Part shown: piece after piece, positions 21,098 to 32,505 of the stretch
Numbering within the stretch: position 1 is the stretch's first letter
Layout: every line of letters starts with the position of its first letter
NCBI GenBank assembly: GCA_015179125.1
Contig: WHVA01000104.1
Location: 1 to 64,000 of the forward strand
From: Gautieria morchelliformis
Lineage: Eukaryota; Basidiomycota; Agaricomycetes; Gomphales; Gomphaceae
Length of the DNA: 64,000 bases
Direction of reading: 5' to 3'
The notes under the pieces: generated by a model
Database searches by the model: none
What the model saw: only the letters and a program-made list of their open reading frames with translations
What the model was told of the DNA's origin: nothing
Position numbers and translations under genes: made by a program

Positions 21098-21433
21098 CCA
21101 CTAGCGCGTTGTTTTCAGTTGTTTGCGTTTCGAGACTGTTTCTGCACGTGCTTTTACCCCATTGTACAGTATCATGTCCAGCACCACTATATTAAGTATT
21201 CAAGCGATCTATACAAGGCCTGTGACAACCGTTACCCAGGAATCACGCTCCTCAGTGCACCTAATTCGCTCAAGGCTCGAACCGTCGAGCCTCACTGTCT
21301 CCTGGCAATCTTCGCAAAATATCGAGTCGGGTACCATGTGGGTGGCCACGTTCGACTCGCTACTGCAGCAGTGAGCCGAATGTTGCCAGCCACACCCAAC
21401 TTGCTACGGCACCATTCGATCGCGAAACAGTAA

Positions 21434-21459
21434 GTCGGATGTGGTTGGCCACATCCGAC
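21434..21459. repeat. Short perfect hairpin
   Basis: GTCGGATGTGG pairs with CCACATCCGAC across a TTGG loop. Confidence 0.75.
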
Positions 21460-21692
21460 GCTACTGCGACAATCGCGAACCAGCTAGCCTGTCTGACTTG
21501 TGTTAGCACGTCCGAGCCTGTCTCGGAAGATCTACACGTCGCGAGACAGTGTTGGCCCTGCTGGAAGGAATGGTATAAGTATTTCCTCTATCAAGCTAGG
21601 ACTCCCCAAGCGCTTTCCGAAGTCCTTCTTTCTCGTATATCTTCCGCGTTCATAACCCTTTACTACCATTTACAAAAATGCTCCATCTCTCC

Positions 21693-21725
21693 CAAACCCT
21701 TGTCGCTTCAAGCGACAAGGGTTTG
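21693..21725. repeat. 16-bp perfect palindrome
   Basis: CAAACCCTTGTCGCTT and its exact complement are separated by a single base. The next inverted repeat begins three bases later. Confidence 0.8.
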
Positions 21726-21727
21726 TG

Positions 21728-21848
21728 GCCGCTCGACGATGTGTGCTCCCACCTTGGGCAGCTTTACTTCATTGCGCCTCGCGACACCGTGAAGGACCAC
21801 CTGCTTCAACTTAGCTGCCCAAGGTCGAAGCACACATCATCAAGCGGA
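21728..21848. repeat. 36-bp imperfect inverted repeat
   Basis: GATGTGTGCTCCCACCTTGG...AGCT at 21,728-21,763 pairs with AGCTGCCCAAGGTCGAAGCA...CGG at 21,813-21,848, with only a few mismatches and a loop of about 49 bases. Confidence 0.7.
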
Positions 21849-22957
21849 AGAAGCACTTGACGAATGCTCCGTGGGTTGATCCCGTGGTAGTCAGCTCACT
21901 GATGAGAGGCCGGTAGTTATCAGGGCTCCCGGTGGTTCGGCATTGATCAGCAAGAGCTTGGACTTACTGCCCTGTTCCTCCCCCCACCCCATCAGCCACA
22001 CCGTCCATATCCTCCGAGGACAATTCCTCGACCGTTACGGCGCTCGCCATGCCGCCCCCCTCTATTCCCAGGGTCGTCATCTCAGATTATGACACTGAGA
22101 AGGCTGGTCGCCGCTCTGACATAGAGTGGGAGTACAAGGATAAGAAAACTGCGCAAAGGTGCGTCAGCTTTCCAAATCAGATGCGAACTCGCTTGTTCGG
22201 GAGGATCCTAAGACGTTGGGATTTTTGGCACTCCCTGGCGCTTTACCTGTCATGAAGAGGAAGACGAGTGATAGATAAATTACTGTAATTTCATAATTAA
22301 TGGTGAAGGCAGGAAGCAAACTCGCCATATGCCAGTAAGTCATCAGAAAATACACTCAGGCAAGGACAAAAGTCATACTTTCAGGAAAAGTTGTCGAATC
22401 CTAGCATGAGCATCTAGTCAGTGCTGTATCGTCCGAAGCGGCGATGTCGAATCCCAATACTGTATCCCCTCCACCCGCGCGCTTGTATTTCAGATTTTAT
22501 TAACGTCGCAGTTCCCCGCGTTTGGAGATGCAGGTCAATGCCTATTTCATCATAATAATTTTCAGCGGCGAGATCAACCAAGAGGATCAGACAGTGAACA
22601 AGATATGCATAGGTAGAAAGCTGCTGACTCAAGCATGCCCAGGCATGTCTTCCGACATCGGTATTAACTATTATTAACCAAGCAGTACTCTGTATCTTAG
22701 GTTGGGCAGTGGCGGTGACCATGATGGCGCTTGTCGTTACCTCGGAATGGCATACATAAATCTTATCTCCCCAAGGTGGTGGACAAAGAACATTAGATGG
22801 CCACAGTGACTCGTGGTATTGTGGACAACGACAACGTACCTAATTCAGTCTGGAGGTGGACATCAAATCGTGTGGCGGCGGACAAAGCGCCAAAGTCTAA
22901 TGCACTATAAAAGCTCTGCCACCTCTGTGCCACTTGCTCTCCCAACCTACTCGGAGC

Positions 22958-23020
22958 GTCGGGCCATGAGATTGAGGCATCCAGTGTGGCACCCTCGATG
23001 CCTCAATCTGATGGCCCGAC
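22958..23020. ncRNA. Pre-miRNA-like hairpin (24-bp stem)
   Basis: A 24-base arm (22,958-22,981, starting GTCGGGCCATGAGATTGAGG) pairs with 22,997-23,020 with one mismatch, around a 15-base loop. Arm length, near-perfect pairing and short loop are what a small-RNA precursor looks like. A decayed palindromic MITE would look similar. Expression is unknown. Confidence 0.35.
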
Positions 23021-23103
23021 GGCCACGAATACCTTTGCCAGTGCACTCGGAACAGCAAGAACCCCACCACCTGAACTTCATCTACTAGATGAGGATTGCC
23101 CTA

Positions 23104-23171
23104 TGTGTTCCATTATAGCGGGGTAGAGAAAGTGGATCACCAAATTCTCTGGCCAGCTATAATGGAACACA
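23104..23171. repeat. 16-bp perfect inverted repeat
   Basis: TGTGTTCCATTATAGC (23,104-23,119) pairs exactly with GCTATAATGGAACACA (23,156-23,171), with a 36-base loop. Confidence 0.75.
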
Positions 23172-23330
23172 CAACCCAACAACTGTTTCCTACACGGCTC
23201 GCATTTCAACTAACTTAGAGACGAAGGCGTGGTCATACCGGTCACCGCTCGTGCGGAAAGTTTGGAAAACTACAGCGGATTTATCAACGGCGAGGTAGGA
23301 TACCTACTCTTTCTCCCTCGGCTTAACTCA

Positions 23331-24020
23331 TTACAGTCTCTCCAATTTCAGAGACCCCGACGCTCGGGACGCCCTAGCTTTACGAGCTCTGGCGCGATTC
23401 GCGTCCTCAGCAGTATCAGGTCGAAACGTGTTTACCACGGTGGACTTGTTCTCTCTAAAGAGGTATTCATAGAACGCGTCTGCAAACGTGGGGCCATCCT
23501 CGTCGGAAATTGTCCTGGGAAGGGTAACCTCGGTCTTCTGCCCCCTTCGAGCCGCTTGGTCAAAATGCGAGTGGCTCATCGTGGTTGACCATGTGAATAG
23601 AGCATATATTCTCCCTTGCATGTTTACCACCACGCTAACGGACGGACGTGGAAAATTTTCCCTTCTTACTACTTGGGTCTAACCACTCAACCTCGTAAAG
23701 AGCATCCATAAGGTTCCCGAACGATTCCTTCTTCTTCCAGAGAATTAACCTACGCCCGCCGTAGGTGAATCGCCGGGAGTCCCAGAGCTTTTCAAGACGG
23801 TCAGGCGCCGCCTCCATCACCTTCCTATGTTCCCGTGAGGTTGGAAGGATCGCCCGATCAAGCCTGTTTCCGAAGCACTTTGACGACGTTTCACACGTGT
23901 GACAACCACTGCCGCTGTCGGAGGTACTCGGGGGCACGGGACCAGGTACAACTCGGCATCTGCATCCGCCTCTCTTCAGGGCTTAGAGCGTGTAGAGAGT
24001 CTGTGTTTTCTTGCGTTCTT
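23331..24020 (-). CDS. Unidentified multi-exon gene
   Basis: A plausible start near 23,960 (MPSCTWSRAPEYLRQRQW) splices to VMEAAPDRLEKLWDSRRF, then YGGRRLILWKKKESFGNLMD and ALYEVEWLDP. A last exon follows with HSHFDQAARRGQKTEVTLPR and ends SGSLKLERL before a stop at 23,331. The product would be small, basic and soluble, with no signal peptide or membrane segment. I recognise no family. Exon joins are inferred from phase and GT/AG sites and the second join is uncertain. The gene is divergent from TERT with about 500 bp between starts. It could be a small nuclear or mitochondrial protein, which the sequence cannot decide. Confidence 0.45.
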
Positions 24021-24521
24021 GACAGCCGTATTCTCCCAAAATGTCGAATGTTTTCCTTGTAGAAATGGTAGGTTATTTCGGGCAGAGAAGGCGAGAGTAA
24101 TGGTGTAAGGAAAGGAGGTGGGACTGGCGCCTGGCTTAGGTGCTTAGGTTGCTCGGGAACGAGAACGCCTAGTATCACTCGACCTCTCCCTTCGACCTGG
24201 AGCACAATATGTTCTGTGAGCTTGACCAGATGTTCCGCGAGCTCATCCTTGTAATTCAGAAGATGATGGTTCAGGTGTATAGTTGAAGGTTGTAGTGTCA
24301 GATGGTTAATATGCCCCACGTAACAAGCAGACCGGGACTTCTACCTTTAACTCTTGAGAGTAACTCCCTTAGTGTGTGGCCCAGTTCTCAACTTCTCCAG
24401 AGTTGTCCGCCTCCAAGATTTCCGAATGTAACGAATACTTTCTCTTCTGCTGTAACATTATGTAAGTAGCCGAGGCGAAGTATTACATAAGTAAATTAGG
24501 CACGTGACCTGGCAAACTACT

Positions 24522-27500
24522 ATGCCTCACAATTTGGGGCTGACGGTGCTTCAGAATCACTATCATGTCGTTTTGTGCTTGCGGGACTATTTAGCTCAGA
24601 TATGCGATCCCCACCTTGCGTTACAAGAGCCAAGTGACACCGAAAGCTACCACTCCCTTGTGACGACGTCTTATGTTGCGCTCCCTGAATCGTTCGATGC
24701 TTCGAAGAAAGTCACTTTCAAGACTGGACACGTAATGAGTGAGATGTACGAGGTAGGAAGACCTCAGGGCCTAACAGAGTTGTACTGTTGGGCAGATGCT
24801 GACACTGTGCAGGTCATCGATCGAGTTCAAGTAAGGCTTTTCGAGCAAAGCAAAGGCAGACCATATAATGTTTTAACACTGGGATATCGTCGGGTGAGTA
24901 GCTCTTTGCCTCAATCGATCCAGGCGGTTACATCTGACCGCGAGTGCAATCTTAGGCTGACCACCGTTGTGAACACGGCAGGGCTGACATGTCGCGTGAA
25001 GCTATCACCAACTTTTTCCCGAATACAAATATCACTGCATTACAGGCTTCGGAATGGAAATTACTACTGTCCCGGTATGCGACTCCACCGTTCAGCGTCT
25101 ACTTATTCCTCAACAATTACCAGAATAGGTGAAGCGGCTATGTACCATCTCCTTTCAAACACGAGTATTTTCGTCGCTCTTCCGAATGACGCCTTTTGTC
25201 AGCTGGTTGGGCTGCCCATCACAGAGCTCAAGCCTCACACCTTGGGTCTCATGTCAGCCAAAGCAAATGCGGATGTCAAACCTCAGGCAGAAAATAAACC
25301 AGCAGAGGAAGACCGGAAACGCCTGAAAAGGAAGAGAGTTGAAAAGGCTTTAGCTTCTCTGACAACAGACATTGCTTCAAAACCGAACGCAAAGCATTTA
25401 AATGGTAAATCAAAGGGGAGCAAGTCAGTTTTATCGTTTCTTCTCTTATATAGCAGGGTTCGATTAGTCTTCGTGACAGACGATGTCCTGCCGATATCCC
25501 GTTTTCCCGTTTCCGCATCTTTTACGCACGTCCTATGATAAGCAAAGGACTCATGGTTAGGCAAGGGTTCCTAGCTGATGGCTTGTCACCGAACCGTAAG
25601 GATTTGTTCTGAGTGTCTTGTTCCACCTTATATCCACCATCTATCAGATATATTGAATCGCCTCGCACCTGTAAAACTCCTGGCTAATGGAGACGTACCA
25701 TCCACGGAGAATATTTCATCCCGTGATGCACGGCATGTGCTCAAGCACATATTTCCGCGCCAGTTTGGGCTCAGAAACCCATTTGACACAATGCAGAACA
25801 AATCGCGCACTGGGTTCATGTTTGAGGACTACACAGTCCGAGAGCATGAGATCCAGGTGAGTGCTTGTTTCGTTGCATTGACGGTTTCGGCGAACGATGT
25901 ATTGTCAAGATGAAAGGAAACGTGAAAACACCCAAACGATTGAAACCAGTCTTAGATCTCGTGCACCGACTGATCAAGAAACACTGGGCTTGCAATTACC
26001 GAGCCACTTGTTCTGTAGTCTGCCCATCAAAGGTGCTTGGGAGCTCGTCATTGTGCTCGCTGCATTCCTAAATATTGTCGTTTGTAAGCTCAAGAAGGCT
26101 TTGTTGAAAAAACACCAGCCTCTTGATAGTGCCGTCATTTTGGCAAGTTCATTTTTATAGTTATTCTAGCTTTCTTAATAGCCCCGTCACCCACAGAATA
26201 TCATGTCAGAAGGCTCTCAAGACCGCGACGCCATATTGACGCAGGCCTCTGCCAATCTCACAGAGGATTCTCATCCTAGTTTGATATTTAAGCACGGTGC
26301 CTCTATGGCAGCGAAAGCGGTCAGGTCTAAGCCACGATTCGCCGAGTTCATGTGTAGTCATGACGAGGTCCGTAAGCAGCCCAATCGATCATTATCGCAA
26401 CTAATGGCCCCCGTAGGTCTTGCGATACGTGGTGAAAGTGACCAAGGCCGTCATTCCAAAGGAATTTTGGGGCTGCCAGAGAAATTTTAAAACCGTCATG
26501 AAATGTAAGAAACCCCATCTGGGTACGGCATGTCAACCTCACCCGGGCTACAGGTGTCGGGCAGTTTGTCAAAGGCCGCCGGTTCGAGTCGATCACTTTG
26601 CACTGGGTTCTTCAGAAGTTCAGTACTCAGGAATGTGACTGGCTTCTACCGAAGAACCATGTCGCCCGTCACCAGAGGCCATGCGTCACTGATGCCATCA
26701 AGCGTCGCGAACTGGTTGAGGAGTTTCTGTATTGGTATTTTGACTCATTTGTCATTCCGGTTCTTAGGGTTTGTGTCGCCACTCGCCTCCATCATATTAT
26801 TGCAAACACACTGGGTTTTTCCCAGACCGCTTTTTATGCTACAGAATCAGGCGCATTTCACCAGCAGGTCCTTTACTTCCGACAAGATGACTGGGAGGCA
26901 CTCTGTCGGCCCCTCTTAAAACGGCTCGCAGAGGGAACTTTTCAGAAGTTAGCCGCTGTAAGCGACTTACCGTGAACATGGTTTTACCATCAACTAATGG
27001 AAGCATCCAGGAAGACGCCCGTCAGATCCTTCACAAGCGTAAATTGGGTTTGTCATTCGTCCGGCTCCTTCCTAAGGAGACGGGTGTGAGACCAATCGTG
27101 AATTTGAGGCGCAAGCCTTCCCAAGGACAAGTCTGTTCGGATTTCTATACTTCAGTTGATCATAACTAAGCTGCGACCAGTCGGATGGGTCTCCAGCTCT
27201 TTCGATCAACCAAGTCCTTCAAGCGACATTTCAAATTCTCACGTACGAAAAGGTCTGTATTGTAATCATTTGGTTTCTGGTGTATCTGTCTGAACTGTGG
27301 TAGCAAAACCAAGCGCAGCTTCTAGGCGCTACCGTATTTGGGCTCGATGAGGTCTATGCAAAGATGAAGAGCTTCAAGACACGCTTGCTGGATAAGCACG
27401 GCTCCATGTAAGCCCACTAACCTCATAATACACTAAAGCCATGCTCTCTCTGACGCTCTGTCAGTCCCAAACTTTATTTTGTCAAAGTTGATGTGCGGAC

Positions 27501-29293
27501 TTGTTTCGATTCGATCGAGCAGGGAAAACTCCTCGAGATCTTGCAACAGATCCTGTCGGAGGTGAGCACGAGATACGAAGACCATGGCATCACGCTCATT
27601 CTCTTCGGCCGATGTGTACGTTAGGACGGATACATGATTCAGAGATTCTCCGGTCTTCTTCCTGTAGCTGGAAAAGTTCAGCGGATGTTCTGGAAGCGAG
27701 CATGCCCTGAGGGTGAGGCGTGGTGTTTCTTTATTAACCTCTGTGGCACTGATGTGAGCAGCGGATCACCCTCACTTCTTGACGTTTGCGGCCAAACTTG
27801 CGGAGATGCTGCGACAAGTTATCTTTGTCGACCAGGTAAGTTTTCATCTAGGATACATCAGGCGATTGGCCACGGTCTCCTCAGGTAGTCTATCCATATG
27901 AGGATCGAGAGGAGGTACTTCAGCTTTTGAAAGAGCATGTCACAGAGAACATCGTGAAGGTTAGTGCACTTTAAGTGTGCGTTGCGTGATCATTGACCAT
28001 TATCGAGTCAGATCGGGAACGATTATTACCGCCAAACTGTCGGCATTCCCCAAGGCTCTGTTCTGTCCACAATCTTGTGCGCTTTTTTCTACGGCGATCT
28101 AGAAACAAAAGTATTCAAATTCACCGAAAATGTGGAGAGTGTAAGTGAAAATGCTGACAAGGTTGCTTACACTTATATCCACGAACAGATGCTTTGCAGA
28201 CTCGTTGATGATTATCTGTTTGTTACAGCAGACAAAGACAAAGCCATGAAGTTCCTAGACATGATGATTACCGGTATGTTGCACTGTACGACTTATGGTT
28301 AGCTCAATGCGAGCCTCAATGATGTGTCAGGGCATCCGGAATACGGCTGTTTTATTTCTGTCGACAAAACGTTAATAAACTTCGATGCCAAGGAGCATAT
28401 CATGAACCAAATATTCCCCGGACAAAAAGGTCGTCGGTCCAGGAAATTCTGCCCAGCTGCATCGCTCACAGGCCTCTAGATTTCCCTTGGTGTGGCCTTC
28501 TTATTGATATGACCGACCTGTCTGTCTCAGCCGACTATAACCGATACAGAGGGGGTCGTGAGTGGAAGTTTGTCGCCCATGTCCGCTTATAACCAAATTC
28601 GATATAGACATTGGCGATACCTTGACTATCGAAAGGAAACGCAAGCCTGGCGCAGCGTTCGAACGCCGAATGCTCCGGTGAGTCTAGCTCTTTTGCCAAT
28701 GCGTGTTCTCACATGGCACAGAATGGCGAGACTAAGGAGTCATACCGTATTTTGCGACACATTATTGAACCCGGCCCGGGTTGTGCATCGGAACATATAC
28801 CAGAGCTTCCTGCTCGCAGCGATGAAAATGTACTGCTATATCCGTGAGTGGGGGACGGATCTGAGAAAGAAAGGCATGGTGAAGTTTATTCTTGGTAAGT
28901 TTTTTGTTACCTCTTGATTTCGTAATATTATTGCTCATGGCCATCTTAGACGTAATTCACAAGATGGTTCGGTTTACGTATACAACTATGCAGTCGAGGA
29001 TAACAGGTCGAACTGGACGTGCTCACGGAGCCACGTGTTCCATCCATCAATGGTCGGTCATCTGGTAATTAAATTCTTTCGTTGCTATGGGCGCACATTC
29101 ACCGGACCGTGAGATCAGGTTGGGCACACATGCATTCTGGACCGTCCTGAGACGCAAAGGAAGCGAGCGCCTTGGGGAAGTAACGACGGCGTTGGAATCT
29201 GACCTTCGAGGCGGAAAGTTTGCAAAGTGTCGGAAGCAGTGGACTGGGATAGTCAAGGAAGCATGTGAAATGATAGAGGGCGTGTCATACTGA
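24522..29293 (+). CDS. TERT: Telomerase reverse transcriptase (TERT)
   Basis: This is the catalytic subunit that copies the telomerase RNA template onto chromosome ends. An N-terminal region (NLGLTVLQNHYHVVLCLRDY, then SEWKLLLSR/IGEAAMYHLLSNTSIFVALP) matches the TERT N-terminal domain. An RNA-binding part follows, with DILNRLAP, ARHVLKHIFPRQFGLRNPF, GNVKTPKRLK, ARSKPRFAEFMCSHDEV, YVVKVTKAVIPKEFWG and a WYFDSFVIPVL segment. RT motifs follow in order: FVRLLPKETGVRPIVNLRRK (motif 1), FVKVDVRTCFDSIEQGK (motif A, Asp at 27,490), YYRQTVGIPQGSVLSTILCA (motif B, 28,013-28,080), MLCRLVDDYLFVT (motif C, Asp pair at 28,207-28,212) and FPWCGLLIDM (motif E, about 28,481). The C-terminal extension (LGTHAFWTVLRRKGS) ends at 29,293. 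More than ten short introns are required. The start at 24,522 is the first ATG in the coding frame. Confidence 0.93.
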
Positions 29294-29723
29294 ATGTCAG
29301 ATTTGTCTTAAGAAACACTCGCGCAGAATGAGCGCTATGTTATAGTCACATTAGTTGTTTACAGCAAGCCTTTGAGTCATAACACAATGGTATCATGGCT
29401 GATTGATGTTGGAAGACTGGAACATGTAAATCTTTATGTCCAAATTTTATAGTACTCTTCATTTATATTTTGATGTTTCATCTCTCGAACGATCGACTCC
29501 ATAATATGAAGTCCCTGTTGTGCTATGATAGATTTTAATTCTGATAGATTTCAAACTCCGCCCTCGGTGTGATCACCCTCTTGCATTTATCCCGTCCCCT
29601 TGCTAACACATGTATCTGATAAATATCTTATATTAGCGCCATGAGCTCCGAGGAATAAATGGAAATTCAGAACTGCTTCCTCTGCCATTTTTGCGGTGCT
29701 CCCCTTCGTGACCTCCTTTATCA

Positions 29724-31296
29724 ATGATGTTCTTATCCCGACTCTCCTTAAGCCTAGGTTTCGTATATCTGTCACTCGTTTGTGCCTCCCCTGCTTTGCA
29801 AATACGTAATTCCCCCATCTCCCTTCCTATCGCTGCACAAGTCAACGCAACTGGAGGTACTGTCGGCTTGCAGAACGCTGAAAGGGCCCGGTTTTCGACG
29901 ATCCGTTCCCCGAACGTGCAGCGCTCCAGAGGAGTTCAGACACGCGCGTTTGCCCCAGTAACCGTCACAGACACTAGTGTATGCCCATTTATGCCTGCTC
30001 CGAGCTTTCACTTATTCTCTGTTTCTTTTAGGTGATTTATGTCGCCGATGTTGGCGTAGGCAGTCCCCCCACACAATGTGCGTCGTATACACTCATATAT
30101 GGTACTTAATGACATTTTCATGGGCATGCAGATTCCCTTATAGTGGATACAGGGTCTTCGAATACTTGGGTGGGCGCAAGGAAACCTTATAATCCCACCA
30201 GCACGAGCCACAAGACGTCTGAAAAGGTGTTGGTCAAATATGGCTCAGGAAATTTCTCTGGGGATGAATGTGAATGGTTTATATTTAAACAATTCATGTT
30301 ATTTAATTTTTCTGTCAGACACGGATACGGTTACTCTCGGGTCTGCGTCCATTAAAGCACAGTCTATTGGCGTCGCCTCATCGTTTCAGGGCTTCAGTGG
30401 TGTCCATGGAGTTCTCGGCTTAGGACCTCAAGATCTCACCTTGGGAACTCTTAGCCCAAGCTCATCACAAACTATTCCAACCGTCACAGATGCATGTTCC
30501 TCGCACTCCGGGTCGTAATCAGACGGTCTAATTCCATTTAATATAGAACCTCAAGACTCAAGGCCTCATTTCAGCCGAGTCATTAGGAGTTTCGCTCGAG
30601 CCTACCACACAGGTAAACCAAACTAATGGCCAGCTCGACTTCGGTGGAACAGTACGACACGTTTTTCCGGCGTCGTCTTGGCCCTAACATTTTCATAGGA
30701 TAGTTCGAAATTCACCGGCTCTATCGAATATGTTGATGTGACCACCGTACCACAGGCCTCGAGGTATTGGGGTGTCACACAAAGCATAATGTACGGTTCG
30801 AAGACACCGATCTCGATCATCCCGGCCTCCCGTCCTGTCCCTGGCATCGTCGACACCGGAACGACCCTCCTGTATCTGCCCACTGATGCGTTCAATCGCT
30901 ATCAGGCCGCCACTGGCGGCAAGCCTGATAGTCGAACGGGGCTCTTGAAAATTTCAGAAAGCCAGTACTCAAACCTCGAGAGCTTGTTCTTCACCATTGG
31001 TGACATTACCCTCGAGTACACACGCAATGCACAAATCTGGCCCCGTAGCCAGAACGTGCTCATTGGTGGAAGTATCAACTCCATCTACCTGGTCGTTGCG
31101 GACAGCGGCGTGTCCTCCGGGAGTTCGACTGGCCTTGACTTTGTCAACGGCTTCGTTTGGCTGTGTGTATTTTCATTGTTTCGAGCTATCTGGGCGCTGA
31201 GTGTTCGACAGTCAACGGTTCTACACTGTCTTTGACTCGGATAACAGGCGTATCGGATTCGCGAGCACTCCTTTCACTAATGCGAGGACCAACTAA
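29724..31296 (+). CDS. Secreted pepsin-like aspartic protease (A1)
   Basis: A signal peptide (MFLSRLSLSLGFVYLSLVCASPA) and a propeptide precede the mature enzyme. The first active site is VDTGSSNTWVG (Asp codon at 30,146) and the second is VDTGTTLLYLP (30,852). Between them lie the flap region VLVKYGSGNFSGDE and GVHGVLGLGPQDLTLGTLSP. Late landmarks are NVLIGGSINSIYLVV and the C-terminal FYTVFDSDNRRIGFASTPF before TAA at 31,294. This is the polyporopepsin-like A1 family, extracellular, active on proteins at acid pH. Several introns of about 50 nt are visible, including one (about 30,075-30,130) just before the first DTG. It is complete and appears intact. TERT ends about 430 bp upstream on the same strand. 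Confidence 0.92.
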
Positions 31297-31299
31297 CAA

Positions 31300-32500
31300 G
31301 TGCCTTTGATGAGACAGAGCCATGTAAATGCATACCAATCAGTGCCTTATTAAGCAGTGGTGTATTTTCCATTTCTTCGCGGGTTTATCCGTCTGCCGAA
31401 TCATTACTTATGAGATCACACCAGCGACCGAATCGCATTTGTTGCTCTTGAGCTGAACACGAGATATTTGTGATTATAATTAAGTGGTCGCTCAAAATAA
31501 GCATCAGCCGCACGACTCTTGCACGGTGAGCAGTTTGTGTGGAGGCTATGTCTGTGGCCGTTCAAGCGTGATCGCCCACCCGTCAGTTGACTTTCGAGCG
31601 CTGATGCAGAATCTGCTGTGGTCCCGTCGACGAGATGGACATCACTGGAAGTTGATTTTGATGCCAGCCGTGTGAGACCTTCGTGCGGCCTGGACTACCT
31701 AATGTATTGCAACGATCACACGGGAGGACACACAGTCGCGCAAGGAATGGAGATCGAAGGGGGCGGCAGATCATAAGGAGTGATGGGCAGTGCCGAGAAA
31801 TCCCTGGAGAAGACCGAAGGCCTCCCCTTTCCGGCTGGTGATCTAGCATTCAATGGTGGTTGGTGTCGTATAGGGCATGAGAGCATCTTCGACTATAAAA
31901 CTTTTCATGTCCTGAATTTGCTTCAGTAAAGCTCGCAGACGAAAACCATGTCCTTTCTCCAATCATAGCTACTTTCACGGCTGAATATATGATGGCTGGC
32001 GGGCGTGGACCCAGTGAGGGCGTTGTGTTCTAGATATCGGTTAATAACGTTGCGAACGGGGACGAGGCAACTCTGCAGCTCAGAGGCGGTGTCTAATCTA
32101 GCCGCCGTGGGAGGTCGAGACACGCACTGGTGCCAGACATGCAGCGCTCGCAGCTCTGTTGGCCATGATCAACAGGGCCATGTTTTCCTCGAGAGAAGGG
32201 AGCTGGCTTTGGCACTGAGAAGGTGTGCGGCAGGCAGGGAGCCAATCTGGCCCAGCCTCGAGGCAGTACCCCGGCCCCCGCATGCGGAAAATAAAATACA
32301 AGGTGTATGGTGGCTGAGGCGTAACCAGCCGGCCCCGGGTGGCAGGGGTCCGGCTGGAACGTTACACCCCGACGCTGGTGAACCCAACTTGCTCCTTCTA
32401 CTCGCGTTTCTCCGCTGTTGTTCAAAACTTCGCTCAGAGAGCCAGCTTGTCCAAGACTACTATCGGGGACCTTGTCAGTTTCTATAAGCTAGATATCATT
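31300..32500. other. Spacer without recognisable gene
   Basis: Overlapping frames on both strands (for example 32,005-32,487 plus and 32,425-32,093 minus) have no known domain. The end of the stretch is the ataxin-2 promoter region. Nothing else was recognised. Confidence 0.4.
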
Positions 32501-32505
32501 CTTCT

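Larger units (their letters stand above)
21098..23328. other. Spacer rich in long hairpins, no gene recognised
   Basis: Frames of 60-119 codons occur on both strands (for example 21,119-21,433 and 22,049-22,255), but none shows a family signature. The stretch contains five notable inverted repeats, listed separately, and otherwise nothing recognised. Confidence 0.4.

Noticed and set aside
32005-32487. 160-codon plus frame and a 110-codon minus frame in the same place
   Set aside because: GC-rich overlapping frames with no recognisable family text, lying just upstream of the ataxin-2 start.
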